64,000 bases of DNA from Agelaius tricolor. Lineage: Eukaryota > Chordata > Aves > Passeriformes > Icteridae. The notes beneath the pieces are model-generated. The model saw only the letters and a list, made by a program, of their open reading frames with translations. It searched no databases and was not told where the DNA came from. Shown piece after piece: positions 1-14,127 of the stretch. How positions within the stretch are numbered: the first letter of the stretch is position 1; every line of letters starts with the position of its first letter. Made by a program: the position numbers and the translations under genes. The stretch spans positions 101,169,381 to 101,233,380 of the forward strand of contig JALJCS010000001.1 of NCBI GenBank assembly GCA_023055355.1, read 5' to 3'.

Positions 1-999
1 ACATGTTACTGCATATTGGTGACCCATTTTAACATAATCTCTGATATTTCTTGTCTTTTCAGTCCTATCCTACTTATATATTTATGCACTTCCTATTTTG
101 AAATCTCACTTTGAGTCATAATCTTTTATTCTAATTGAAGTATATTCAACATCAATCTTTATATGAATACCAGTTGGTGGAATATTAGCACTTTATTATG
201 GTTTTCCAATTATTCCTATTGCTTTTTATCATAATCTCATCCAGCTTTTTATCTTCTCCCTACTGACCCTCGTCCAAAGAGATACTTAAGATGTGACAAT
301 ATTGACATAGTCAGAGAGCAAGATTTTTTGTACTGACTGGTTGTTTAATTCATAGGTGAATGGAAAATATTTTGAATATTTGGGTACTGACTCTGAGTTT
401 GTCTATGAAATCAGGAAGAATTATCTCTTCAGAGAACCTCAGAAGAGGGTGCAAGGACTGTGAGCCTTTTGCAGGCTCTTCTAATGCATCATATAATGAC
501 AACACTGAAAAAATTATCCTGAATTAAATACAAAAATGTAATCTATGTTCTCTGTGTTGTGTATGCATCTGCTGTTATTGTGCTCCAGATCTCTTTCTTA
601 GAATTTCTACATGCCCTATGCCCCAGAAATATTTTCTTTAATATTGTATTATGTTTAGCATTTCCATAAATATACTTTTGAGTAAAAACCACTTATTTTG
701 TAAATATTTGTGAACTGTTGAAAATCATTCAGCTCATCCCAGTATCTGTGGATTCAGCTGGAAGAATGAGGTAAGCATAATATTACAGTGACAAATAATT
801 CACTTAAAGAATACAGTATATATGCTTCAGAGATAGAGATACCTCTAGAATCCTGCACGTGTCTGTCCTTTCAACAAAAGGGCAGGTACTTCCATCACAT
901 GGATATTGGTTGGCAAAACTGGTTCTCTGTGAGAACTGGAAAAAGGGACAGCATGACTGATTTTGTCAAGGGCAGAAGGAGAGGAAAGGGCAATGCAAC

Positions 1000-1043
1000 A
1001 AAAAAAAAAAGAAAAAAAAAGAAAAAAAAAATATATATATTTA
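1000..1043 (+). repeat. A-rich simple repeat running into (AT)n
   Basis: Runs of 9-12 A broken by single G, followed by a short AT alternation. It resembles the poly(A) of a retrocopy, but the upstream 200 bases match no gene I know and I see no target-site duplication. I call it only a simple repeat. Confidence 0.8.
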
Positions 1044-4000
1044 GGCATGTAATTTAAAATATTTGAATGATCCTTATCTAGTTAAGAGTGATAAATGTAA
1101 TAACTGTGAAAAATAAACATGAGAACTCATTTAAGCTTTTTACTAAAACCACAGAAGTTGGACTTACCATAATCTATAAAAGATGTCATTAAATCTTTAG
1201 CCTTTACAAATAGCCTGTTGCAGTTTCTGAGACACTCCTTTCTCTCCCAGTACTCTGATTAATTGTGTGCAACTCCAGGAATTGATACCTGTAAGCAAGT
1301 TGCAATGTCAGACAGACAAAGAAAGTAAAATATAAAGAGAAGTCATATCTTACTACAGTGAGAAATCCTGTTCACCTCCGTGGGTCTCATCACAGGTGTA
1401 TAGGTGGTAAGATCTGTCTCTAAATTGATGCTGTGCTAAATATGAGAGCACAGCAGACAGTTTAATAAATGGGCTACATCAGGTCAGTTCAAAGATGTTC
1501 TGTGGAGTATAGTCTATGTCCCAATAAAAATCTCCACGATTTTTATTAATTCAAATAAAGTAGCACGCTACCTGCAAATATTTATAGAGATCAAGCAGAC
1601 TCACTTCGGGACAAGTCCTTCATACATACCAAAGGGACCTTTCCTGAAATGTAAACAGTTGGCATCTGCTGAACTATAATCCCTAAATCAGAAACACAAA
1701 CGTTTGGATTAACAAAAAATGGAAAGCCTCATTCTTTATTGTTGACCTCCCAGCACGTATTTTTTCACTTTCGGTGTTGTGTGCATGACCAGCATTCTTT
1801 ATTCAGGACTGGAAATGCAGTGACTTTTTGGCATAGTGACCACAAAGGACAGTGATGATTAAATTCAAGCAAGCACAAACCCTGGGTGATGTTCACTGAC
1901 TTCAGAAGATTTGAAATCAAGCCTTCAGGTCAATGGTACACATGTGCTGCAGTATGAAGCAACTGAGATTTGATGCCCTTAAGAATCAGATAAATAAAAG
2001 GATATTTATTTTACCCCTTTAAAAGAATATATTGATCTGAGAAAGGAGGAACTCGAGGAAATATAAAATACAAGCTTGTGAGTACCATCATTGAAATCTA
2101 TTTGGTTTTATACACAGAGTTTTAGCATCCCACTGCACCAGGGACTGTGTTCAATAACTGTTAAGTGAAAACACTTACCAGACCTGGAATTGTTGTCTGT
2201 CATATGTACAGTGCATATATATGAAATACAGAATGAATGTGTACAGAATATTCCATTGTACAAACTAAAGCTGTAATAATGAGTTAACTGCTTTGATAGG
2301 AATGCTGAGGGAATGAAATTTGAAATTATTTTCCAATGTAATTTCTTTTTGGATAAATAGTGGGTTTTTTTGTTGAAGAGATTAAATACACAGCTATTGA
2401 AAAGCACTTGAAAGTTAGAGAAGAATGAGAATGAAATTGTAGGTGTTGGTGCTGAGAGCCAGGGGCACAAGCAGCAATCTTGGAATGTCTGCCTTTTCTG
2501 GTTTGTGCTGTGGTTTTGGGCTTTATGGATCCCAGTAGGACAAGCCATGATTAAGCTGGGGTTTCATGGATTTCAGTCTTACTCTTCCCAAGCCACACTC
2601 CAGCCACTGCTTCCAGCCTCATACCAGAGTCTCCAAAAGTTGTTGGAGCTTTTGCAGGTCCAAAGCAGGAGGTGAAAGAGCCAAGTGCTCCAGGTCAGCC
2701 TACCTGGTGAGGGACTTTCCTGCAGCCTCTGCTCCTAAGGGTGCTGGATTGGTGACTGAAGTTGGGTCTGGCAGTGACATCTCTGAGCCAGCACCTCTGC
2801 GGAGCTTGAGGTGCTCACCAGCTGCTGCCTTGGGCAAGATGACAGGGAAGCAGTCACACTTCCTCTCAATTCTGCCTAGCTTTACACACACTCATGACAG
2901 GTACTCAGTGAAAACTCAATTTTTTCCTTTTTGATTTCACAAATCTATTTGGCTGGGAAGTAAATTCTGAATAAGTTTCAGGGAAGACTGGAATTGTCTA
3001 CATTATAAGAGTTTGATGCCTTGAAACTGCTACAAAACAATAAAAAATAAAATCAGTAAAATACCTCTAAGTGCAATTTTAATTGTTTCAATAAGTTCTT
3101 TCAAGTTATATTTTCATGTAATTAATTTCTGGACAGTAAACTTCATTATACTCTAATAAAAAGGGAAGGTTTTCAAAGAAAGTTGCATATTGAATTTTAG
3201 GTCTGTGCATTAGAATTTTCATATGACTTCAAAATTATCAAAATAATTACTTCTTTTCTGTGCAAACATGAAGGGTTTGTCTTCATTCCTACTCTGTCAT
3301 AACAAATCCAAAATTCTTGGCAGTAAAAAAGCATGCCCTGAAACCTATTGTCAATATTCACCTGTTTCCCTTTTCATAAGAGAATGTGATTTTACCAGAC
3401 ATCTATCCAGCTACCTGAAAAGCTGATTCCTATGGGATACATATATAGTTTATGTCTTAAGAGAAGAGACTCAGCTACTTAGTTTTTGAGAAAATTGTAC
3501 AACATTTCAAAAAACCAAGACTTTAAAAGCAGAAAAGAAACCAGAAGGAAGAAAAAAAAAAAAGGAAAAATAAGAAAAACCTTAATATTGCAATCCATTG
3601 ATAAAATTAAATTAGTTATCATGGGTTTAGCTTAGCTTAGGTAAAATATTTGGGGACACAAAAAATATTTCATAAACACAATGAGATCTTCTGTCACGTA
3701 AAATCCTTATTCTTTCTTCAAGGGCCTGTCAAGAAAACTAGGTTTACTACCTAAATTTTATTTTTCAAAGTAAAAGATAGAATGTTCTGAAAATCAAGCT
3801 GTCACTAGTTAATGCTGTCAAAATAACATGTCAATTTTACACACTTGTTCAATTGGACTTCACTTTTTCTTCCTCCTCATTTTAAATGACGTTTGTTCAT
3901 TTCTTATTCTCTGGGCCCTTTCTTCAGAGTCCCATGGAAACAAAACATAAAATCAATGATGCCAAAGTTTATGTAGGCTTAATATTGGGATGAAAAATGA

Positions 4001-4526
4001 AGATGCCTGATCGTGCTGTCAATAAAATGTATTTGTGTAGTTCTCCATGTAGCACTTTGAATAGGGTGAGTGACAGCAATCTCAATCTGAGAAGAGAAGG
4101 AGCTTTATGGCCATATTGTATGGGTGGCTGGTTTTATAATAGCCCAAAACAAAACATTCATGATCCTTAAACAGATTCAGATTACCAAATGTAGACAGGT
4201 AAAGTAACCATGCACAATGCTGTGGAGTTCCAGGCTTTTTCCCATGTACTGCCCTGCTAGGAAAGCATGCCAAGGATTGCAGTTTATCAAGAAAGAGGAG
4301 AAATATTTCCTCCAAGGAATCTCTGGGTTCAGCAGGAAGTTCTCATGGTTCCTGTAGTCACTTGAGGTTAGATTATGGTAATTAATTCATATATCTAGTC
4401 TTTAATGCCTCCAATAAGAATGTCCTTGAAAGCAACCACAGGCAGAAGGGGACAGCTGATGTGCCACACCATTAGTTCAAATATGTAAACACTAGAAAAG
4501 GTTGCAAATGCACATTTCAGTCACTT

Positions 4527-4542
4527 TGTGTGTGTGTGTGTG
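4527..4542 (+). repeat. (TG)8 microsatellite
   Basis: Eight uninterrupted TG units. The pure array suggests it could vary in length between individuals. Confidence 0.9.
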
Positions 4543-5861
4543 CATTGCCTGGCTAACCACATGTGCATCCATAGGGATACTATATCTCTGAAAGGACCTA
4601 AATTACTTGCTTTGGCTTTGCTTCTTCCTTTTGATATTGAGCTGTCTGTATGAATTGAAAGTGAGAAAATAGTTAATACCATATCTATTCATTGTAAACC
4701 TTTCCTGACTGATGACTTGCCTTCTCCCGGCATCCAGCATTGTAGCAGAAAGCAACTGGTATAACCTGCAGCTACAACTAATTCCTAGAGCTCAGCTTCT
4801 TTTCTAGGGAAATGTACTTTTCCTTAATACTGATGTTCAGGCTCAGAAAAAAAAATATGTATCTGAGGAAAAGTTACGCATGGAACTTCAGGCTGTTGCT
4901 CCTCTGGATGATACTTACCTGTTTTTCCTACAGAGAATCATGTGAATTATCTATCATTGCATCCCCATGTTCATCTCTTAATACTTGTCAGTATGAGACA
5001 CACCACTTAAATTTGCTGTCCAGACTGGGCAATTTCCTTATACAACAACATATTTTTTTCTTATTTTGTCTTGTGGTTTCATAAGTGCTAACAGATTCTT
5101 ACCCAGTGCTTTTTAAATGTCTTACACAGACAGAAAAGGTAAACAACAGCTAAGCAATTGGTCTGACAGATAGTGCAGTCCCTCAGGAGGCATTCATAAC
5201 ATCCACACCAACACTGAGTTATTCTCTCTCAGGAGCACCATTAGCAGTTATTTCATCACCACTGTGTCTAATTCTGTAGCATCAGTCCCAAGGCTGGCCA
5301 GTTCTCCTCAGCAGAGGTTAAACTGTAGGCAAAACCACTTCACTGTTAAAAAGAAAGTAGAAACCAGCCTAAAGTGTTAAAGTTCCAGTTTAAAGTCCCA
5401 TTAATATAGACACTTACTGATAAAATAATCAAACTGTGAACACAAGGGAGTAGTGTATTGACTTATTTTTAGTTGTGTAAAAAGGAACAGCTTGCATCTA
5501 ATTTTTTGTTTAGATTAATAATTCATTTTGGTTTAAGTATGTTTTGATCCTGAGTTATTCAGAAAAATTATGGTTTTGAGAAGGACACAGTGTCATTAGC
5601 AATGTAAGTTGGATATGAACTATGAATAGGATGCTATTTGATGACCAATGTAATCTTGGTAAGAGTAAATAGTAAATAGTATTCAGAAATTGACAGCTTT
5701 TTCAAATTTGTCACATTTACTGGAAAGCCATGTGCCTTTATGGTTTGTTGAAAAAGGTATGGAAAGTCAAAAGTAGGTACAGAAAATAATTCTGAAAATT
5801 AAAAAAAAATACAGGACAATGTACCAATAGTGAAATAGATTCTTAGCTATTAAATCAGTCG

Positions 5862-6165
5862 AGAAAAGACTGAGAAGTAACATGACTACAGCCTTCAGGT
5901 ACCTACAGGCAAAAAAGTATTCCTGACAGTAAAGAGCCCTCTCATTTAGGAGGAAGGAATGTGTAATTAGCTGGAGCCAAGAATTCCAGACTGTTCCCCC
6001 ATCACCAAATTAACAATGAGAGCTTTCAACCATCAAAGCCATCTGGGTCTCTTAGAAAGATGTGCTGCACTTCACTCAGAAGCTACAGAGGCTGATAGAT
6101 AACATTTTGGGACCACGCAGGAGCTTAGACTAAATGCATCATTTCTTCTGCCCTTAATATCTGTT
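5862..6165 (+). mobile_element. Ancient CR1-type LINE 3' remnant
   Basis: The stretch begins with wording typical of the CR1 ORF2 end (a frame like 'RLRSNMTTAFRYLQ') and ends about 300 bases later with a 'CTTAGACTAAATGCATCATTT' type motif before 'CTTCTGCCCTTAATATCTG', as in old CR1/L3 3' ends. No tail octamers survive and many indels are present, so it would be an old insertion. Recognition rests on pattern only; a repeat-library search would settle the family. Confidence 0.45.
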
Positions 6166-7431
6166 TCTGAATCTAAATAAAAAATGGATAAGGTTAACAG
6201 AATCTGGCCCTCAGTCATATATATTTTATCATTTAATTGCATTTCCATTTGAGGATTATAATTCAGTTCTCTTATGACTTCATCTCTGAAACTTTTCTAC
6301 AGGATACCAGAAACAGAGTATTTCTTATTCTCATAATTAAACTTTGAACCAAATAAAAGTTCTTCAGCTTGCAACTCTGAATTAGCATGTCAAAAATTTA
6401 AACAAATATCATTTTAGCTTCTTTGTTATGAATGAAGAGAGCAATCATATAGCACAATGAAGTGTTAATATCTGTTATAGCCCTTGAGCTATACAAATGT
6501 GTGGTTTTGTTATGATCATGCTTGATATGCTATGTCTTGACTAAATTTTATTTCATTCTGTTTCTACAGGTTAGTGAGACTTTAATCAAGAAAAAAAATA
6601 TCTAATGAACAGTCATTTGAAACACAGCATTTGGAAAGGTCAGAATGGTACATTACATCCTTATTATCCAAAAGAACAGATGAGTTTAATATCCTGGCAG
6701 CATTTTCCTGTGAAGAAGATATTAAACAAGAACTGAAAATGGTACAAGGTTCTTGCTTCCTTTTCTATGACAAAGATTGTAACAAGATGATGAAACTACA
6801 CAGAATAAATCCCTTTCTGCTTTAATAGTTCAACTGTGAATTCTGTCTAGATTTCAAAAACCTAAGCCATGCAAAGAGTCAGCATGCATGCTATTTGTTT
6901 CAGTTCCTTTACACACTTTCCTGCTTATATGGTCCATTTTCCATTAATATTTTCTAGTCTTGAACATGGGAAGATATGTTAACAGAAGGTGCACAGTGCA
7001 CCAAGATTTGCTTGATATGTTGAACTGCAGGAAATAATGTACTGCATCAGCACTGCTGAAAATACAGATTTTCCAGCTTCTCTTTGAATAACCTAAGAAC
7101 AGAGATAATGTATTCCAACACACAACACATGGCATGTGTCCTGCTTTGGAGAGTCTCTGAAGGTATGGAACTCTTTGAAGGCAAAGGAATTTGCAGTATG
7201 TCCAACAGGCTGTTTTAATATGAGAACTGTCAGAATTTCCTGCCTTAAATTATTATCTGCATGAAGACTCTTCCTTTTGATTATAGGTCTAAGGGGGGAA
7301 AAACCTTCTGGATGTTGAATTTCATCCCTAAAATACACCATCAGGGTCCTCATGTTAAATTATTATGGCAACTGAAAAAGTGCTGTGCTTAAAAATGAAA
7401 AAATTAAGTATACAGCATGCCCCTGTATTAG

Positions 7432-7482
7432 TTACTTGAGATATGATAAATGTTACTTGAGTTACATGAGATATGATAAATG
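7432..7482 (+). repeat. Local duplication, about 21 bp twice, period 30
   Basis: A 21-base segment ending in GAGATATGATAAATG occurs at 7432-7452 and again at 7462-7482 with one difference. A further partial copy (TTACTTGAG) lies between them. This looks like a small slippage duplication. Confidence 0.85.
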
Positions 7483-9518
7483 TGGTATTACCCACAAATG
7501 TAACAAGATAGATTTTAAAGATATAAATAATTGTTAAAGAAAACATTTTATATCATTCCAAAGATAAAAAGTCTTGAAGTATTACTGGCTGAAGTAGACC
7601 TACATGGGTTCGCACAAGCTCACAATTAGAAATCATGTTGAACCTCTTTTTCCCACACCATCTTGAAGAAAAACTTGTCTGTGGTACATTATGTGCAGCA
7701 TCTTGCTGAGAAAAACCATTCTGCTTTGGTCAAGAGAGACAAAACAACCATATCCAAAATATGTTTTCAGTATCTCGACTGAATGGATAAATATATATAT
7801 TATACTTGTAAGTATATATATTATTTTTGGGGTTTTTTTTTTCTATTTTTTTAAGTAATTTTATTTTCCACCGGGGATTGTAAATGTATTTTTCATCCTT
7901 TGTTTTGCAACTATAAAGTAGGATAGCTTTTCAATGCATTGGCAATGTGCAATCTATTTCAAAACTTCAAAGGATTTGCAAAACTACAGAAAAAATCCCT
8001 AATGGGTGTTCATTTCGTAGGTGCCTACAGAAATTAATGCTTTCTGTGTGCCTAGAAAAAGTCCAATAGATACAAGTTTCTATCAAGTCCCTTGTTATTA
8101 AGCTAATGGTCCTTGAAACTGAAATTACTACAAATAGCTCTTTTCTTCTTCCTAACCAAATATATCAGCCATCCAATATGCCACATGCAAAAGAAAAATA
8201 AATAAAACTATTTTTTTAGTTCCTAATTATTATTCACAGTATAAATCTGTGAATTTTTATAATTTTTTATCATTTATAACTTTTATAATTGCTAAGAACT
8301 CTGATCATATATACTTTTTCTATGAAAAAAATAAAATATTTGCAGTTGTATCCATCTTCTAAAAGATAATGTTTAGGGCACGACTGAATAAAAAATACAG
8401 GGTTTTGAGGGGAGACTCAATGTGTAGTTCCACAAATATCTCCAGGATTTCTTAGAGAGTCAGTCCAATGTATCAGATGAAGGAACTGGGTTTTTTTATA
8501 CAGTTTTTCATTCTCATGATTGTGCAAAATGTTGTTGCTGTGTCACACAGTATTTAACATGGGGAACACCTTGAATACATTGTGCAGCCTTATTTAGTTC
8601 CTCTATAAAATGGATTTTTTTTCACTATGTGATCACAGTCATACTTTTTTGAAAAATTACCAAAATAATCAAGTGCATCTTATGAACCAATACAAAAGCT
8701 TGAACTTGAGCTTTAGGAGACACCTCCTTTTATCAATTGTTTCCAATAAATAATGTGGGGTTTGGACATTTCCATGAAGTCTTTCTTCAGTGAGGATGGT
8801 GAATATGAGTTTTGCATGTGATGTTGTGCCCGTGAACCCATGAGAACATCTCCAAGTACAAGGATCATGTACTCCTTTGTGAGGTATATTCAATAAATCA
8901 ACAGCCAAACAAAACTGACAAACAAAAAGATGAGGCTGATGGAAAGGTGTCAGATTGAAGCAAGATCACAAAAGAGACACAGCAAAGCACAACAGGCTAT
9001 GTGCAGCACACACATTCCCACAAATAGTATTTTGTGCCAGGAGTTGCTGGATCATCGTAATCCCAGTAACAAGGACACTCAGACTCTGTGAAACATGGTT
9101 TAAATATTTAAACCTTTATTGCAGCTAACACTTTAAAGGAAAAAAGGTTAGCACAGATGATCTTACATCCATCCATTCAGGTGCTGGGGAGCCCAAGTTA
9201 TGCACCACTCAATGAGCCTCCATGCAGGCTCAGTATCCTGTGCAGATCCTGTCTGTGTAAAGGTTACCCAATATTTCAGTCTCTTGAGTTCCTGTAAGGT
9301 TTTCTTAAAACAAAATAACTCCATTCATCATTTTCACTGTCAAAAAAAAAAAAAAAAGGATACACACATGGGAATTTGTTGCTGCTGCTTTAGACAAAGG
9401 CAAGGAGTTGGTGTGACCCAGTGGCAGCTGCCCACAGGTTACTTCATTACAATCAGCCAGCCAAGCTTGTCCTGCAGGCAAGGATGTGCAGAGCACAGCA
9501 CAGAGCTGGAGCTCGTGC

Positions 9519-9552
9519 TGTGTGCACAGCACATTTTGTGTGCACAGCACAT
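9519..9552 (+). repeat. Short tandem duplication around TGTGTGCACAGCACAT
   Basis: The 16-base motif TGTGTGCACAGCACAT occurs twice with an 18-base period. The motif is itself nearly self-complementary around TGCA, so each unit can fold on itself. Confidence 0.8.
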
Positions 9553-11176
9553 CAGGGCAGCCTGGGCCTGTTTGGGACAATTGCTGTGAGACACTAACTC
9601 CCCTAGCAGCAATGGTCTCCTGGTCAGGATCTCAGCACATGTGTGCATGCATACCTGGTTTGCATCTGCATATAAAACCTGCTTTTGTTCTCCAAACTGA
9701 ACTGGTAATCAGTATTAAAATCTGCATACATTAAAAACTGTGCATGTCCACTGCAAACACGCATCTGTACAGGTCTCTGTTTCTCAAGCTGATGTTGTGC
9801 CAAAGTCAGATAGCTTTACAATTACAGAATTTATTGCCACTAAAAGGCTGTGTAAATACCTTTTTGCAAGTGTGATTTTTGTCCCTGCAGCTCAAATTCT
9901 TGTTATACTTGCATTTGAATTTTTGTCATACAATGTTACTTGGTATTATATGAATAACAATCCATGAGCTAGAAAACAGACTAAAGTCAAAGGTACAAAG
10001 TCAGTTGCATTATTAAAGAGAGATTAAAATAATTTGACGTGAAAGGCATTTTAGAGACAATACAGCCTGTCTGACTTGCTGATTTGCACAGAACCCCATA
10101 CATCATTCAGCTCTGCTACCACCTGACAGCTGCTCAGCATCTAATGGGAAATGTGAGGGTGATCACAGTCCAGTTCATAGTGGACAGGTGCTGGCATCAC
10201 AAAAATCATCATCACAACTGGCACTAATTGGCACCTTTGTTGACAGTCTCAGCAGAGAGGCCACTGAATCTGCACAGAGGCTTCCTTGCAAAGTCTGCTG
10301 GCTTGGGACGCAGGGCTCAGCTCATTCTTCACTTAAACCATCCTTAGTTTTGCACATATTTCCTGGAACACAGTCAGGTCCTGACGCTCTATTTGCCTGA
10401 AATGTCTGTGAGCATGGATATTACTGTGGCATCTCTCTGTAAGTGACACCTCTGCACAGAGAGTTGGACACCCCTCAGGGACAGCAAAGCCTGCAACTGA
10501 TGCTGGCCAGCAGAAGAGCCTGAGAGCTTTGGCTTGGGTGGAAGAAGACAAAAGGAGATCAAACCAAATGCTGTTCTAAAGGAGAAACTACACATGACCC
10601 CACATAGAGCTCCAGTTTCACACAATATTTTCTTAATTTTAGTTAATTTTAGATACAACTGTGATTCTGTAAAGTTCTAGTAGCCACTTTTACTCTGTGC
10701 TTCAGTTTATTCTTTTGTATGAAGGTCTTATTTGTGTCACTCTCAGACATAAGATGAGGTTTTGCTAACTGATCAGTGTTCTAAAGTATTTAAACATTTC
10801 TAATGGAAGTCAAAAGACACATTAAATATCACGATTCAAATTTATAGGAACTTTTGTTTCTTAATAATTCTATTAAATGAGTTGCAGGCAGTGACTATTG
10901 AATATTTCCATTTTGCATTTATGCATCATTCACCCTACTGTAAATACAGTTGTATTGAATGCAGTTTCTTCTGTCACCTCAGCCTATCTTGTCCAAACCT
11001 GCAATTAAAACTAATTTTCCTTTAGTGTATAGAAACCTGTACTGTTTGTAGGTTAATTATCAGTTTATATTTTTTTTAGCTCTGTAGACAAGTAAGGGTG
11101 ATTAGTTTGATTGCAATAAGCTGCAGTAACTGAAGTATAGAGATGTTATTAGAGCTCATTACTACCTTTTTCCAAA

Positions 11177-11265
11177 GTGAAGAAAGAAAGGCAGGCAGGT
11201 AGGAGGGAAGGAAGGACAATAAACAAAGGAAGTAAATAAAAAGTAGAAAGGCTGGATAAAAAGAA
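11177..11265 (+). repeat. Purine-rich (GGAA)n/(GGCA)n-like tract
   Basis: Almost pure purine strand with degenerate GGAA, GAAA and GGCA units. It is a low-complexity, microsatellite-derived tract. Confidence 0.75.
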
Positions 11266-14109
11266 AGAGAACAGTTCTAATTTCATGTGTATGGAAAAGA
11301 TGTTGAATTTATTGCACATATGTTGGTCAGTAGATGGATAAAAGTGAGAAAAAAATCTCTAGAAAAGTGATAAATGAAATCAGGCAAAATAAATCTTAAA
11401 GCACTGAGAAAATATGTAAAAAGCCCAAGGTTTGTCTATATCTGAGGAAGAATGTACTTCCATTAGGAACAACAAGGTTATCAGATAATATCAACACTCA
11501 AAACACCAAGGTTGGAAGATTATAGGAGGCTCAAAACACCACTAAGCAAGTCTGAAATTCTGCCCATTGATTTTTCACTTGTGTGTTACATCTGATCCCA
11601 AGGAAATACCTTCTCATTTACATGCATCTACATAAATTCTGGATGAAGCCACCAGCTTTTTTGTCCTCCAGTGTTAACAGTGAGCAGTGGCTGCTATCCT
11701 GTGCTCCCACAGACACTCTGAAAACAGAATATGTCATTGTTAGCCTAATGAGGGGAAAGGGGGAGAGAAATTGCTAAATGCTTTCTCTCTAGCCCAATTA
11801 AAGGAGAGGGAGCAAGATGAAGAGAGGGGAAGGCATGCTGGAGGGAGAGCTGTGTACGTGACAGATTTCTTCCTGCCTTTAGCTGCAAGAGCGTTCTCGT
11901 TAGGGAGAGCTGAAAAAGACAAGAGGATGTGGGAATACAAAGCATAAATCCTTTGAAATCAGACTGTGGCAGCATGGTCCATCAGTCTGAGCTGCACATT
12001 ACCTTCCAAAAATAGCTTGCTTGGGAAGGAAAGAATATGATACCAAGTACACTCTTGTCATTACTGGTCTTAAGACAAATTATCCGTACCAATAGAAAGG
12101 AACAAAATTTGTCTGCCTGCTGAAAGCCTCCTTGGCCATCCACAGTCCCCTTTCAGGACTGCTGTAGAGGAAGAGAACTACTTGTGTGTGAAGGACATCT
12201 CCAGTTTAGAGGTTGCTGAGCTCACTGACAAGTGCCAACTCATCCTTTATAAAGCAAACTGAAGTGATCCCATGATGTTTTGTGCCAGAAGCACCAGGCC
12301 TGGTAGAAAGGGTGTCCACATCCCTAAAAACATATTAGATCCCAAACTTGTCCTGTCCCGTAGGCCTTGGCACTGCCAGGTGGTACCTCACTGGGCCCAG
12401 ACTTTTTGCCAGGTACCACAACAAAAATTTCCCATCACAAAAAATTGCAAGCCAGCACTCAGGGCCTCATGTCTGGCCAGTATAGGTTTTTTCATGACTC
12501 AGAAGTCTTTGGGGGTGAGTGTGTGTTTTGGAATCCAGGTGAGCTGGGAGCTGAGGCTCCTAGCTAAAATCCATGGTGTGAAGATTTGCAAGGTATCACT
12601 GAAGCCAAGGAGAATGTTCTTTTTCCAAACACAGAAAAGAATGTTGCATCCAGTGCTATGGCATGACACTGTACACACATTCTCATATGACAGAAGAATA
12701 CCTGCTGCTTTAAACTGCAGCAGAGATACAAATGGACTTGCTGGAAGCATTTCTTTGCTCCCACAGCTCTGCTGTTGACTCCTCATGCAGCTAATGGCAC
12801 CTTTCTGCCATGCTGGGACTGCATATTAAAAACATATCGAGCCCATGGGCCCCAAACACTGAGGACTGCATGTGACCCAGGGTCCATGGGCAGGTCCACA
12901 GTGTCTGCAATAGCAAAAACAGGTGAGGAGGCAGGTGAGGGGTGAGTCAGTGGAATGTTCTTTATGCCCAGACTCTGAAATTTTACAAGACCCCGTGACT
13001 GCATTAAGATGCAAAGTTTTTCCACGGCTTAAAGAGACCTATGGCCAAAGGTAACTAGGAAGGTGGGAGTTTCTTTATTATCACATCAGCCACCAGGTCC
13101 TGATGCAATTCCAAAATTATATCCCACACTGTTCTCATTACCTGCACAATAGCCTGAGCCATTCAGTGGACAGAAGAAACTACCTTGCATCCCTATTTAT
13201 ATTTATTGCTCAGACACGAGCTGAATGATAAAAAGCAGGATTGACATGCCTAGTATAATCCAGTCCTCAAATGTTGAATTTCTCTTACTTATTTTAAATC
13301 TCTCCACATTTCCTTGCATTCTGACTAAAATGTAGCAGCTTTGTGAGCTAAACTATAGCTGCCCTTTTACCATTTCAAGTGCCAGAAGCTTTAGCTAAGG
13401 AAAATGATTTTGTAAAGACTTACTATGCTCTGCTAGTCTTACCAAGTGCAGTTCCTGCCAGTACCTAAAAGGAAGCTGAGAGAGTTCCTGAGAACACCTT
13501 ACATCATGAGTCACTTGCTGTAATCATTTTTTAATTCTTGACTCCTGAGTCCCCATCCTGGGAGACCTTCTGGCTTCTTCCATCATCCAGGCATGACTGG
13601 ATTAGATTTGTTTTTTTCCCTGCAATGAGACCTAATTTCTTTATTCACCACTCATCTGAGCACAGAAAATAGAAGGCGAATATTGGGTCTGGTTTCTGGC
13701 TGTCCAGCAGGAGTCACAGAGATGATTTCCCCTAGTTAGGAACACAGGAAAGGAATGGAACTCTCCTGTCAGGCAAACAGATGTTGGGAAAAGTAGCCTG
13801 TGCTGCTCTGCCAAGAAGAGTAGCCCAGACTCATTATAGTGAGCCCAAAGCAGCCATGTCTGTACAGTGGCAAGCAAACAGGAGATAAGGGAAGACTGCA
13901 ATTAGGGTTCAGTCTCCTTACAATATTTTTATATAATTTTATATTTCTTACTGAGTATTTATATATTATAAATATTGTAGTCAACATGAACAATGTCATA
14001 AGATTTCCTCTTAAAATTTGAAGGTTTTGGCCTTTAAGAGGGTTTTTCACATTAGGTTCTTTTATGTTCTTTTATGGTTTGTGTCTTAAGAAGTACTAAG
14101 CTGCTACTT

Positions 14110-14127
14110 AATTTTTAATTAAAAATT
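14110..14127. repeat. 18 bp perfect AT palindrome
   Basis: AATTTTTAATTAAAAATT reads the same on both strands. A short AT-only palindrome can arise by chance in such AT-rich DNA, although it also contains a TTAATTAA core of homeodomain type. Confidence 0.8.

Larger units (their letters stand above)
1..5855. other. Unique AT-rich noncoding DNA
   Basis: No recognisable gene, RNA or transposon. Frames of 60-146 codons open on both strands, but they overlap one another, lack repeated or domain-like patterns and look like chance openings. The stretch about 2560-2900 is richer in G and C than its surroundings and holds a 122-codon frame on the plus strand, which I do not recognise. It could be unique spacer or a worn repeat. 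The rest is ordinary AT-rich spacer with short A-runs, for example near 3550. Confidence 0.6.
6170..11170. other. Unique AT-rich noncoding DNA
   Basis: No gene or known transposon recognised. A 64-codon frame at 6631-6825 follows a pyrimidine-rich stretch ending in CAG near 6569 that resembles a splice acceptor, but its protein matches nothing I know and no donor site is evident. AT alternation lies near 7790-7830, and an A15 run lies near 9343. The 9400-9650 and 10080-10560 stretches are somewhat richer in G and C but have no recognisable content. Confidence 0.55.

Noticed and set aside
1000..1043. Poly(A) tail of a processed pseudogene
   Set aside because: Upstream sequence resembles no gene I know and no target duplication flanks it.
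6568..6825. Terminal exon: acceptor-like pyrimidine tract followed by an open frame
   Set aside because: The acceptor-like sequence is common in AT-rich DNA, and the protein is unrecognisable.
12272..12778. 168-codon frame as a protein-coding gene
   Set aside because: No recognisable domain, no splice or promoter context, and overlapping open frames on both strands.
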